DNA of 64,000 nucleotides from an uncultured Draconibacterium sp. (GTDB taxonomy: Bacteria > Bacteroidota > Bacteroidia > Bacteroidales > Prolixibacteraceae): assembly GCF_963677565.1 (NCBI RefSeq), contig NZ_OY781981.1, forward strand, positions 2,968,001 through 3,032,000, in the 5' to 3' direction. The notes beneath the pieces were generated by a model, which saw nothing but the letters and a program-made list of their open reading frames with translations, ran no database searches and was not told the DNA's origin. The translations under genes were made by a program, and so were the position numbers. Every line of letters starts with the position of its first letter. Within the stretch, counting starts at the first letter, position 1. This document shows, piece by piece, positions 44,168 to 53,175 of the stretch.

Positions 44168-47128
44168 ATGATGAAAAAAATTTATTTAAAATTAGGGTTT
44201 TTACTCTTTATTCTGAGCATTGTGAATGTCTGTTTCGGGCAGTCGAAACATATTTCAGGAAAAGTTGCAGATGCAACTTCTAAAGAAACACTTCCCGGAG
44301 TTACAGTTGTAATTAAAGGAACAACCACTGGCACAATTACCGGCATGGATGGAGAATTTACCATAAATGCGGCAGAAGGAGATGTATTAAGGTTTTCTTT
44401 TGTTGGTTACGAAGAAAAAGAGGTTGTTGTTAATGATGCAACTAATATCGATGTTGTACTAAATCAGTCGGTAGAATCGCTGGAAGAAGTTGTAGTTATT
44501 GGTTATGGTTCTACAAAAAAGAAAGATGCAACAGGCTCGGTTGAAGCATTAAATTCAAGTGATTTTAATAAAGGAGCCATAACATCAGCCCAGGAATTAC
44601 TCTCTGGCCGTATGGCTGGAGTGCAGGTTACAACCGCTGGTGGAGCTCCCGGAGATGGAGTAGTTATTCGAATAAGAGGAGGTTCTTCCTTATCAGCAAG
44701 TAATGATCCGTTAATAGTTATTGATGGTGTTACCGTAGATAGTGATGGAATTAGTGGGATGAGAAATCCTTTAAATACAATTCATCCATCTGACATCGAA
44801 AGTTTTACGGTTTTGAAAGATGCATCAGCCACTGCTATTTATGGTTCAAGGGCATCAAATGGAGTTATTATTATAACTACAAAAAAAGGGAAAAAGGGCG
44901 AATCACTTCATGTGGACATTAACTCGTTTGCAACAGTAAGTGAACCGAGAGGTAGTGTTGATGTGTTAAACGCATCTGAATTTAACGAACTGGTTGCCAG
45001 AAGGTATCCCGAGAACAATAGACCTGTGGAGTTTTTGGGTGAAGCAAATACCGATTGGCAGGATGTAATTTTCAGAACCTCTTACAGTCAGGATCATAAT
45101 ATTGGTATTACCGGTAATATTAAAAATATCCCATTTCGTTTATCGGCAGCATATACTAACCAAAATGGTATTTTAAAAGAATCCGGTTTAGAGCGCAAAA
45201 CATTGTCGTTGGGCCTCAATCCAACATTTTTTGATGATCATTTACGTATTAACGTGAATGTTAGAGGGATGATAGTTGAAAATCAGTTTGCCAATCAGGG
45301 ATCAATTGGTTCTGCAATGATTTTCGATCCTACACAATATCCTTTAGATGAAACAAGCGAGTATGGAGGGTATTTTACCTGGTTACAGGAAAACGGTAAT
45401 CCAATAAATCTTGCACCTTCCAATCCATTGGCTATGCTCGATTTGAGTGAGGCTTCATCCGAAGTAATGAGAAGTATTGGAAATGTTCAGCTCGACTATA
45501 AATTCCATTTCTTACCAGAGCTACGTGCAAACTTAAATTTGGGATATGATATTTCGGATAGTGAGACTGAATATTTTACACCGGTATATGCATCATGGGC
45601 ATATAATGAACAGCATGGAGGTGGAGGTATGGGTTATGGCTCACAGAAGAGAGAAAACCTATTGTTAGATTTTTATCTCAATTATGCACGGAATCTGGAG
45701 AAGTTAGATAGTCGTGTTGATGTGATGGCTGGTCATTCCTGGCAACGTTACTGGCGATATGGAGACAATTACTCTGCCAATGCAAATGAAACCGTTTTAT
45801 ATGGCGATACGGATTATGACACGGAGAATTACCAACTTTCTTTTTTCGGAAGATTAAACTACACTTTTAAGGAGAAATATTTATTAACTCTAACATTACG
45901 ACACGATGGATCATCTCGTTTTTCAGAAGATACACGTTGGGGAACATTCCCATCAATGGCTTTTGCCTGGAGAATAAAAGATGAAGGTTTTCTGAAAAAT
46001 GTAGATAAAGTTTCTGACCTAAAATTTAGGATAGGCTATGGTGTAACCGGTCAGCAAAACATATCAAGTGGCGATTATCCGTATTTACCGCGATATACAT
46101 TTAGCGAGGACAATGCTAAATATCAATTGGGAGATACTTTTTATACAACACTGCGACCTGAAGGTTATGATGCAAATATTAAGTGGGAAGAAACTGAAAC
46201 CTATAACATAGGTGTAGATTATGGTTTTTATAACAACCGTATTACGGGTGTTATAGATGCTTATTACAAAAAAACGAATGATCTCATCAACTTTATACCG
46301 GTACCGGGCGGAACGAATCTAACCAACCAGATTTTAACAAATGTGGGTAACTTGGAAAATAGAGGTGTTGAATTCTCTTTGAATGTTATTCCGATACAAA
46401 AAAAGAATCTGACCTGGGAAATTGGTTATAACCTAACCTATAATAAAAACGAGATTACAAAATTAACGGCTACTGATGATCCCACATATGTTGGTGTAAA
46501 TGTAGGCGGTATTAGCGGGTATGGCAACACCATCCAAATTCATAGTGTGGGCTATCCGATGTATTCGTTTTATGTGTATGAACAGGTTTACGATACGGAT
46601 GGAACTCCCCTTGAAGGAATTTATGTTGACAGGAATAATGATGGAATTATTAGTAACGATGATCGCTACCATTACAAAAAGGCCGCACCAGATCTTTTTA
46701 TGGGTTTTAATACAACCGTAAATTGGAAAAGCTGGGATTTAACCCTGGCAGGTAGAATTGCGCTCGACAATTATGTGTATAACAATGTTTGGTCGCAAAA
46801 CGGAACTTTTAATCGATTATACGACTCATCAGGTTTCCTTTCAAATTTAAATAGCAACGTGCTTAAAACAGAATTTGAAAACCCTCAATACCTATCAGAT
46901 TATTATATCCGCCATGCTTCGTATTTACGCCTGGATAATATATCGTTGGGATATACTTTCAATAAAGTGATTGGCGAAAAGTCAAGTCTGAGACTATATT
47001 CTACAGTACAAAATGTTTTTGTAATCAGCGATTACGAGGGGCTCGATCCTGAAGTAATCGGAGGAATTGATAATAATATTTATCCTCGCCCAACAACTGT
47101 TCAACTAGGAGTTAATCTAAGTTTCTAA
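44168..47128 (+). CDS. susC: SusC-family TonB-dependent outer-membrane transporter (PUL 2, alpha-glucan)
   Basis: 986 residues. Signal peptide (ending VCFGQ), carboxypeptidase-regulatory-like domain (SGKVADATSKETLPGVTVVIKG), SusC motif LEEVVVIGYGSTKK, plug (VIRIRGGSSLSASNDPLIVIDGV, LKDASATAIYGSRASNGV) and barrel ending in Phe (LGVNLSF). It imports oligosaccharides with the SusD encoded 16 bp downstream. The alpha-glucan assignment comes from the following SusD/SusE binding domains and GH13 enzyme. Start ATG 44168; the next codon is also ATG, so either may be used. Confidence 0.93.
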   Translation: MMKKIYLKLGFLLFILSIVNVCFGQSKHISGKVADATSKETLPGVTVVIKGTTTGTITGMDGEFTINAAEGDVLRFSFVGYEEKEVVVNDATNIDVVLNQSVESLEEVVVIGYGSTKKKDATGSVEALNSSDFNKGAITSAQELLSGRMAGVQVTTAGGAPGDGVVIRIRGGSSLSASNDPLIVIDGVTVDSDGISGMRNPLNTIHPSDIESFTVLKDASATAIYGSRASNGVIIITTKKGKKGESLHVDINSFATVSEPRGSVDVLNASEFNELVARRYPENNRPVEFLGEANTDWQDVIFRTSYSQDHNIGITGNIKNIPFRLSAAYTNQNGILKESGLERKTLSLGLNPTFFDDHLRINVNVRGMIVENQFANQGSIGSAMIFDPTQYPLDETSEYGGYFTWLQENGNPINLAPSNPLAMLDLSEASSEVMRSIGNVQLDYKFHFLPELRANLNLGYDISDSETEYFTPVYASWAYNEQHGGGGMGYGSQKRENLLLDFYLNYARNLEKLDSRVDVMAGHSWQRYWRYGDNYSANANETVLYGDTDYDTENYQLSFFGRLNYTFKEKYLLTLTLRHDGSSRFSEDTRWGTFPSMAFAWRIKDEGFLKNVDKVSDLKFRIGYGVTGQQNISSGDYPYLPRYTFSEDNAKYQLGDTFYTTLRPEGYDANIKWEETETYNIGVDYGFYNNRITGVIDAYYKKTNDLINFIPVPGGTNLTNQILTNVGNLENRGVEFSLNVIPIQKKNLTWEIGYNLTYNKNEITKLTATDDPTYVGVNVGGISGYGNTIQIHSVGYPMYSFYVYEQVYDTDGTPLEGIYVDRNNDGIISNDDRYHYKKAAPDLFMGFNTTVNWKSWDLTLAGRIALDNYVYNNVWSQNGTFNRLYDSSGFLSNLNSNVLKTEFENPQYLSDYYIRHASYLRLDNISLGYTFNKVIGEKSSLRLYSTVQNVFVISDYEGLDPEVIGGIDNNIYPRPTTVQLGVNLSF

Positions 47129-47144
47129 GCTAAAATTATTTATT

Positions 47145-49367
47145 ATGAACACTAATTCTAAAAAATACCTGATACTATTTATTGGCATCATATCACTATT
47201 GGTTAGTTCGTGTATTAGCGACCTCAATACTTTGCCGCGCGATAAAGACGAACTCACTTCAGACAAAGTTTATCAAAATCCTGATTACTATAAACAAGTA
47301 TTGTCAAAGCTTTATGCAGGATTAGCATTAAGCGGACAGTCCGGTCCATCAGGAAGTAACGATCTAAGTGGTCTGGATGAAGGATTCGGCCAATACCTGA
47401 GAGCTTTGTGGTATGCGCAGGAATTACCAACTGATGAAGTTATTATTGCCTGGAACGACGGTAATTTACGAGATTTCCATGATATTGAATGGACTCCTAG
47501 CAATGAGTTTATTACCAATTTATATTACCGTATTTTATACCAGGTAACATTGTGTAACGAATTTTTACGCGAAACCACAGACCAAAAACTTAACGGTCGT
47601 GATTTTGAAGACAGCGTAAAAGAAGAAATAAAATCATTTCGTAACGAAGCCCGCTTTTTAAGAGCATTGAGTTATTACCACGCCATCGATTTATTTGGGA
47701 GTGTCCCATTTGTAACCGAGGAAGATGAGGTCGGGGCATTTTTCCCGGAGCAAATTTCAAGAAAAGACTTGTTTGATTTTGTGGAAAATGAATTAAAAGA
47801 GATTGAACCGCTTATTACAACTGCAGGGCAAGCCGAATACGGAAGAGCAGATCAATCTGCAGTGTGGATGGTGCTCTCTAAAATGTATTTGAATGCTGAG
47901 GTCTATATTGATGAAGCAAAATATTCAGAGTGTGCTGAATACTCACAAAAAATAATTGATGTTGGATATGGATTGGAAGATAATTATGAAAATCTGTTCT
48001 TGGCTGATAACCATCTTTCGGAAGGAGTAATCTTTCCCATAAACTATGACGGTATTCAATCACGTTCATATGGTGGTACCGATTTTATAATTCATGCCTG
48101 TATTGGAAATACATTAGAACCAACTACACTTGGTGTAGACGGAGGATGGGCAGGAATTCGAACCACCAAAGATATGGTTGCAAAGTTTAAGGATTTATCT
48201 CTAATAAAAAGTGGTAAGGTCATAACTAAAAATGCGGCTGAATATCCTGTCCTATATTTACCGGGGAATTATCAAAGCGCTTCAGGTTATAGTGAATTTG
48301 ACTGGTCGTTTGATAATGTCCCAACATTAGCATCTGTTAATTCCGATAGCAATTACGAGGGCTATATTTACTTTGCTGATGACAATTCTCAATTCAAGAT
48401 TACCGAAACACCTGATTGGAATGCAGGCTGGGGAGGCACTGATGGCGTACTTTCCAATGATGGTGATAATCTTATTGCATCTGAAGCCGGTTATTACAAA
48501 ATAAATGTTGACATGGGCTCGGATCCAAAAACTTATTCTGTTCAGAAGGTGGATTGGGGAATTATCGGTAGCGCCACAGAAGGACAATGGGATGTTTCTC
48601 AGTCCATGAATTTTGATCCGGAAACAAAAATCTGGTCGGCACAAATTGACCTGGTGCCCGGTGATATTAAGTTTATAGCTAACAACGACTGGGGAATTGC
48701 CTTAGGGATTGATGCATTTACAGGAGGTCTGAGTTATTGGGGAGATAATATAAGCATTGCAGATGCCGGTACTTATTCTATTGAACTGGATTTGAATTCG
48801 CCTGATTTTACGTTTAGCATCGTTCGAAGTAGTTTTGATCGACGTGAGATGTTCTATACCGAAGATCAGACTTTAGAGATAGATGATATCTTCGAATTTT
48901 CACAAGGCTACCTGGTTATCAAGTGGAAAAATATAACAAGTACAGGCGAGATGGGCTCAGATGCTTCGTTTGTTGATACAGATTTTCCCTTTTTCAGAGT
49001 GGCTGAAGCTTACATGAATTACGCAGAAGCCGTTTTGCGAGGAGCTTCAAATGGCAACCTGTTAACTGCCCTTGAATACGTAAATAGAATACGCACACGT
49101 GCATATACCGATAATTCAGGTAATATCTCATCGGAAGATTTAACTCTTGATTTCATTCTGGATGAACGTGCAAGGGAATTTTATTGGGAAGGCCACCGAA
49201 GAACAGACTTAATCCGATTCGGAAAGTTTGTAGGTAACGATTATTTATGGGCCTGGAAAGGTGGAGTAAAAGAGGGGAAAGCCGTTAACGAACGTTATCG
49301 TTTATATCCAATTCCTGCATCTGAGATGACCGCTAATATAAATCTGACGCAAACACCAGGTTATTAA
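47145..49367 (+). CDS. susD: SusD-family lipoprotein with two embedded SusE/F-type binding domains
   Basis: 740 residues, about 200 longer than usual SusD. Lipobox LLVSSC (Cys23). The SusD N-terminal part (FRNEARFLRALSYYHAIDLFGSVPFVTEED) and C-terminal part (FFRVAEAYMNYAEAVLRGA, LDERAREFYWEGHRRTDLIRFG, YPIPASEM) are normal. Between them, about residues 368-562 are an insert with two SusE/SusF-like domains: FKITETPDWNAGWGG ... SEAGYYKINVDMGS and GQWDVSQSMNFDPETKIWSAQIDLVPGDIKF ... DAGTYSIELDLNS. These are starch-binding-type sandwiches. The SusD fold resumes at RREMFYTED. The insert would put extra alpha-glucan sites on the transporter lid. Confidence 0.9.
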   Translation: MNTNSKKYLILFIGIISLLVSSCISDLNTLPRDKDELTSDKVYQNPDYYKQVLSKLYAGLALSGQSGPSGSNDLSGLDEGFGQYLRALWYAQELPTDEVIIAWNDGNLRDFHDIEWTPSNEFITNLYYRILYQVTLCNEFLRETTDQKLNGRDFEDSVKEEIKSFRNEARFLRALSYYHAIDLFGSVPFVTEEDEVGAFFPEQISRKDLFDFVENELKEIEPLITTAGQAEYGRADQSAVWMVLSKMYLNAEVYIDEAKYSECAEYSQKIIDVGYGLEDNYENLFLADNHLSEGVIFPINYDGIQSRSYGGTDFIIHACIGNTLEPTTLGVDGGWAGIRTTKDMVAKFKDLSLIKSGKVITKNAAEYPVLYLPGNYQSASGYSEFDWSFDNVPTLASVNSDSNYEGYIYFADDNSQFKITETPDWNAGWGGTDGVLSNDGDNLIASEAGYYKINVDMGSDPKTYSVQKVDWGIIGSATEGQWDVSQSMNFDPETKIWSAQIDLVPGDIKFIANNDWGIALGIDAFTGGLSYWGDNISIADAGTYSIELDLNSPDFTFSIVRSSFDRREMFYTEDQTLEIDDIFEFSQGYLVIKWKNITSTGEMGSDASFVDTDFPFFRVAEAYMNYAEAVLRGASNGNLLTALEYVNRIRTRAYTDNSGNISSEDLTLDFILDERAREFYWEGHRRTDLIRFGKFVGNDYLWAWKGGVKEGKAVNERYRLYPIPASEMTANINLTQTPGY

Positions 49368-49389
49368 TAAGTAATAGTTTGAACAGTGT

Positions 49390-49416
49390 GTTGAGTCCCG
49401 GTATTAGGGACTCAAC
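49390..49416 (+). terminator. Hairpin between SusD and SusE
   Basis: Perfect 10-bp stem GTTGAGTCCC / GGGACTCAAC with a 7-nt loop, followed by TCTTAAAAATTG. No long T-run, so probable attenuation or mRNA stabilisation after the highly expressed SusC/SusD part. Confidence 0.5.
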
Positions 49417-49453
49417 TCTTAAAAATTGTAACAACATTCAAATTTTTTTATTC

Positions 49454-50560
49454 ATGAAATCGATATTAAAATATATGTTTTTTATGTGGATCGTAAGTTT
49501 AACTTCCTGCATCCATAAAGATGAAGAGTATGCTCCGCTTATAAATTATCTTGAAAGTCCTGAATTGATATCTACCATTGAAGATGGAGATTTTATATTG
49601 TTTGAAGAAGACGCTGCTGATACACTCTTTGAATTAAGCTGGAATCAGGCTGATTTCGGTTATGATGCAGCAATCAGTTATGTTGTCGAACTGGACGAGC
49701 TTGGGAATGACTTCTCAAATTCTTTGGAGATACTAAATGCCAATACTTTCTCGATGACATTAACGGTTCAAAGCCTTAATGAGTTTTTAACCATAATGGG
49801 CATGGAGCCATATGTGAAAAAAGATATGGAGTTAAGAGTTTCAGGAGTTGTGGGTGATGCAGCACAAAGACAAAGTTCCAATGTTATTTCTTTTAAAGTA
49901 GTACCATACAAACTGAAACTGGCCCCGATTTATATGCTTGGTTCAGGAACAGTTGTTGGCTGGGATAACGTAAACCCGGTGGAGGTTCCTCATTTGTATG
50001 ATAAGGTTTACGGAACAGTATCTACATTTATCCCGAATGAGTGGTATAAATTTATTCGCGATCCGGGAACATGGGCACCTATGTGGGGTTCTGATGGAAC
50101 CGGAAATAATGCTAGTGGCATTCTTCAGTATCGGGCTACCGACGCTGACAGCGATCCGGCTTCAATACCAACACCGGATACAGAAGGAGACTACCGGGTA
50201 TTGGTTGATATTCAGAACATGACTTATGCCGTTTACCCCATTCCGGGAACCGTTTACCTTTCATTGGGGAATTCATCTTCCGACTTATTTTCTTTCAGTC
50301 AAACAGATGTTGGTATTTACCATCTTGAAATAGACTTTGACGGTTCATCGGCTGGCTGGAATATTTATGCAGGAACTTCTATCGAAGAGGTGCCGCTCTG
50401 GGGCACAGATGAGAACGGTTCATATAACTGGGGCCAGTTAGTTTACTCTGAAAATGCTGAAGGAACTCAGCCGTTATCAATCGCATCTCCGCAGCAAGCC
50501 GGAACTTATTTGGTTACAATCAATTTTATTGAAAATACCTATACGGTAATACTCAAATAA
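49454..50560 (+). CDS. susE: SusE/SusF-like starch-binding lipoprotein
   Basis: 368 residues from ATG 49454; an upstream in-frame TTG at 49379 would place the hairpin inside the gene and remove the signal peptide. Lipobox SLTSC (Cys19). A SusE N-terminal Ig-like domain (about 25-145: LISTIEDGDFILFEEDAADTLFELSWNQADFGY) is followed by two SusE/F carbohydrate-binding sandwiches: IYMLGSGTVVGWDNVNPVEV ... EGDYRVLVDIQNMTYAV and YHLEIDFDGSSAGWNIYAG ... AGTYLVTINFIENTYTV. It holds alpha-glucan at the cell surface. These domains resemble those inserted in the SusD next to it, which fits exchange of domains between the two genes. Confidence 0.88.
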   Translation: MKSILKYMFFMWIVSLTSCIHKDEEYAPLINYLESPELISTIEDGDFILFEEDAADTLFELSWNQADFGYDAAISYVVELDELGNDFSNSLEILNANTFSMTLTVQSLNEFLTIMGMEPYVKKDMELRVSGVVGDAAQRQSSNVISFKVVPYKLKLAPIYMLGSGTVVGWDNVNPVEVPHLYDKVYGTVSTFIPNEWYKFIRDPGTWAPMWGSDGTGNNASGILQYRATDADSDPASIPTPDTEGDYRVLVDIQNMTYAVYPIPGTVYLSLGNSSSDLFSFSQTDVGIYHLEIDFDGSSAGWNIYAGTSIEEVPLWGTDENGSYNWGQLVYSENAEGTQPLSIASPQQAGTYLVTINFIENTYTVILK

Positions 50561-50562
50561 AG

Positions 50563-50592
50563 CGAAGAACCATCTTCAAGATTGTTCTTTCG
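50563..50592 (+). terminator. Imperfect hairpin between SusE and carboxylesterase
   Basis: CGAAGAAC / GTTCTTTCG arms (one bulge) around an inner ATCT/AGAT pair, followed by ATCATTTT. A weak terminator or attenuator. Confidence 0.35.
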
Positions 50593-50628
50593 ATCATTTT
50601 GACGAATAAACTCAGTAGTAGTTTGCCA

Positions 50629-52305
50629 ATGCAAAAAAGCAGAAGACAATTTATACGATTAACAAGTATTTCAGGTTTGGGACTAGGTTATGGGCTTTCT
50701 GCGAAAGCAGATTCTTTTGAAGATGAAGAGGTTTATGCAGAAGACGAACAAAGCCTGTATGTAGGCGATAATATTGCCGTTACGGATACAGTTCCCGGCA
50801 AAGTCAGAGGATTTATACTTAACCATGTCTATACATTCCTTGGTATTCCTTATGGTGCAGACACGGGTGGTAGAAACCGATTTATGCCACCGAAATCACC
50901 ACCTCCATGGAAAAATGTTTATCCTGCTCTTTGGTGGGGAGACAGTGCACCACAGGACTTGGCTAATCGTTATAAAAATCCTTACAGTTCATTTGTCGAT
51001 CATTGGAATTACGAAGGAGTGAGTGAGGATTGTCTTCGTATTAATGTTTGGACACCTGAAATTAACGGGGCTGCAAATCGGCCGGTAATTGTGTGGTTAC
51101 ATGGTGGTGGGTTTACTGCAGGAAATGGTATTGAACAGGATGGTTATCATGGCGAAAACCTAAGCAGAAAAGGGGATGTTGTTTTTTGTTCGCTTAATCA
51201 TCGACTAAATGCCTTTGGATTTACTAATTTCTCGGAAATGGGAATTCCTGGTTTTGAAAAATCAGGTAATGTGGGAATGTTAGATATAGTACTTGCATTA
51301 AAATGGATACAGCAAAACATTAGCAATTTTGGAGGAGATCCCAATAATGTAACTTTGATGGGGCAGTCGGGGGGAGCGACAAAAATTACCAGTTTAATGG
51401 CAATGCCCAAGGCAAAAAATCTTTTTCATAAGGCCGTTTTATTGAGCGGTGGCAGACTTATTCTCGGAGATATTGATCTATCAGCACGGATTGCATATAC
51501 TATTCTAAAAGAAGGGGGAATAGGTAAAGGACAGGTTGGTAAGCTTCAGGAAATGTCTTGGGATAGGTATCTTTCTCTTTCTTCTTCAGTAATTACTAAA
51601 ATTAGACAAGAAAATTACCAGAGAGGAAATCACGAACGGGTAGAGTGGGGACCAATAGTTGACGGTTTGGTAATTCCCAAACATCCTTTTGAGCCGGACG
51701 CAATCAAACACGCTGAAGATATTCCGACATTGATTTGTTCAACATTGAACGAAAGTGCACCAGGACAGTTTAGTGCAGATTTTGAAAATATGTCGTTGAA
51801 AGATGTTCAGCGACAATTAGAGAAAAGGTATGGCGAAGAAACAGGAGCAATTGTAAATGCTTATGCACAATGTTTTCCGCGCAGGAAACCAATTGAAATT
51901 TGGTCGATGATTTTAAGTAATCGATCCGGGGCAATTGCGCTGGCCAACAGAAAAGCTAAGCAGAATGCTTCTGTTTTCTTAGCCTGGTTTGTATGGCAGC
52001 CACCTTTGTTTGATAACCGTTTAAGGGCATTTCATTGTTCGGATATAAGTTTCTGGTTATACAATACTGATAGGATGTTAACACATACCGGAGGCGGCAA
52101 AAGACCCAGGGAATTATCTGAAAAGATGGTTGCATCGCTACTCAGTTTTGTTCGTAACGGATCACCTCTTTGTTCCGAGATGCCAGATTGGAAACCATAT
52201 TCTCCGGATAATGGAGAAACAATGATCCTTGATGATAAAACGTATTTGGTAAAAGATCCAGATCGACGAGCACGAAAAATAATAGAGAATTATAAAACTA
52301 TTTAA
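50629..52305 (+). CDS. Type-B carboxylesterase with Tat-type signal (PUL 2)
   Basis: 558 residues from ATG 50629. The leader SRRQFIRLTSISGLGLGYG has the twin-arginine motif and no lipobox, so export folded by Tat is predicted; an earlier in-frame TTG (50599) would bury it. Type-B fold: FLGIPYGADTGGRNRF, oxyanion WLHGGGFTAGNG, nucleophile Ser247 in MGQSGGATK (GQSGG in place of GESAG) and a catalytic His region RAFHCSDISFW. It resembles the lipoprotein carboxylesterases at 28531 and 30132 but is a distinct branch. It begins the esterase block of the PUL. The substrate is an unknown ester. Confidence 0.85.
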   Translation: MQKSRRQFIRLTSISGLGLGYGLSAKADSFEDEEVYAEDEQSLYVGDNIAVTDTVPGKVRGFILNHVYTFLGIPYGADTGGRNRFMPPKSPPPWKNVYPALWWGDSAPQDLANRYKNPYSSFVDHWNYEGVSEDCLRINVWTPEINGAANRPVIVWLHGGGFTAGNGIEQDGYHGENLSRKGDVVFCSLNHRLNAFGFTNFSEMGIPGFEKSGNVGMLDIVLALKWIQQNISNFGGDPNNVTLMGQSGGATKITSLMAMPKAKNLFHKAVLLSGGRLILGDIDLSARIAYTILKEGGIGKGQVGKLQEMSWDRYLSLSSSVITKIRQENYQRGNHERVEWGPIVDGLVIPKHPFEPDAIKHAEDIPTLICSTLNESAPGQFSADFENMSLKDVQRQLEKRYGEETGAIVNAYAQCFPRRKPIEIWSMILSNRSGAIALANRKAKQNASVFLAWFVWQPPLFDNRLRAFHCSDISFWLYNTDRMLTHTGGGKRPRELSEKMVASLLSFVRNGSPLCSEMPDWKPYSPDNGETMILDDKTYLVKDPDRRARKIIENYKTI

Positions 52306-52307
52306 AC

Positions 52308-53165
52308 ATGAAAACATTATTAATTATTAGTCTTTTTTGTACGCTGTTGGCTTGTTCTCAATCCAACAAAAACCCAAACCCTGAATTTAAAAAATATGCA
52401 GGATTTCAATCTGAATATATTGGACCCAGGAATGTGGAAATTATGCTCCCTCCGAATTATGATCCCAACAAAAAATATGATGTACTGTATATGCATGATG
52501 GGCAGAATGTATTTGATCCATTTACTGCTTTTTACAATAATGAATGGGGAGTTGACGAGGCTGTAGCAGACTTGATGAAAACTGGAGAAATAAGACCTGT
52601 TATCGTTGTTGCTGTTTGGAATACTGAAATTCGTTTTCAGGAATATATGCCCAATAAACCGGTGGAGACTATTCAGGAATTACGTAAAAACGGTGGGTTA
52701 ATGAATGATTTACTTTCGGATGAATACCTGAAATTTCTTGTTTATGAGCTTAAACCATTTGTAGATGAAAATTTTAGCACCATTAACAAGCCGGAAAATA
52801 CTTTCATAATGGGATCAAGTATGGGAGGTTTAATATCCTGTTATGCTTTATGTGAATATCCTGAAGTTTTTGGAGGAGCCGGTTGTGTTTCAACACACTG
52901 GCCTGCCCTTGATGGAGTGTTCTTGCCATACGTTAAGAATAATCTCCCGGATCCTTCTAATCATAAGTTTTACTTTGATTATGGAACTGCCACGCTTGAT
53001 TCTCTTTACGAACCATATCAAATACAAGTTGATCAAATGATGAGAGAGAATAACTATGAAGAGGATGTGAATTGGATGACCCGAAAGTTTGAAGGAGCAA
53101 AACATAATGAAATAGACTGGAGAGAGCGGGTACATATTCCATTAAAATTTTTGTTAAAACCTTAA
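52308..53165 (+). CDS. Lipoprotein esterase, PF00756 type (PUL 2, copy A)
   Basis: 285 residues. Lipobox LLAC (Cys16). Alpha/beta hydrolase of the Putative esterase family: VEIMLPPNYDPNKKYDVLYMHDGQNVFDP, VVAVWNTEIRFQEYMP, nucleophile Ser171 in IMGSSMGGL, an acid in the FYFDYGTATLDS region and the likely His in EGAKHNEIDWRERV. YieL/Fes-like in general shape but without the N-terminal domain. It starts 2 bp after the carboxylesterase stop, so the genes are translationally coupled. A close paralogue is encoded at 54531. It probably removes an acyl group from oligosaccharides; the specificity is unknown. Confidence 0.85.
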   Translation: MKTLLIISLFCTLLACSQSNKNPNPEFKKYAGFQSEYIGPRNVEIMLPPNYDPNKKYDVLYMHDGQNVFDPFTAFYNNEWGVDEAVADLMKTGEIRPVIVVAVWNTEIRFQEYMPNKPVETIQELRKNGGLMNDLLSDEYLKFLVYELKPFVDENFSTINKPENTFIMGSSMGGLISCYALCEYPEVFGGAGCVSTHWPALDGVFLPYVKNNLPDPSNHKFYFDYGTATLDSLYEPYQIQVDQMMRENNYEEDVNWMTRKFEGAKHNEIDWRERVHIPLKFLLKP

Positions 53166-53175
53166 GTTTTAAATC

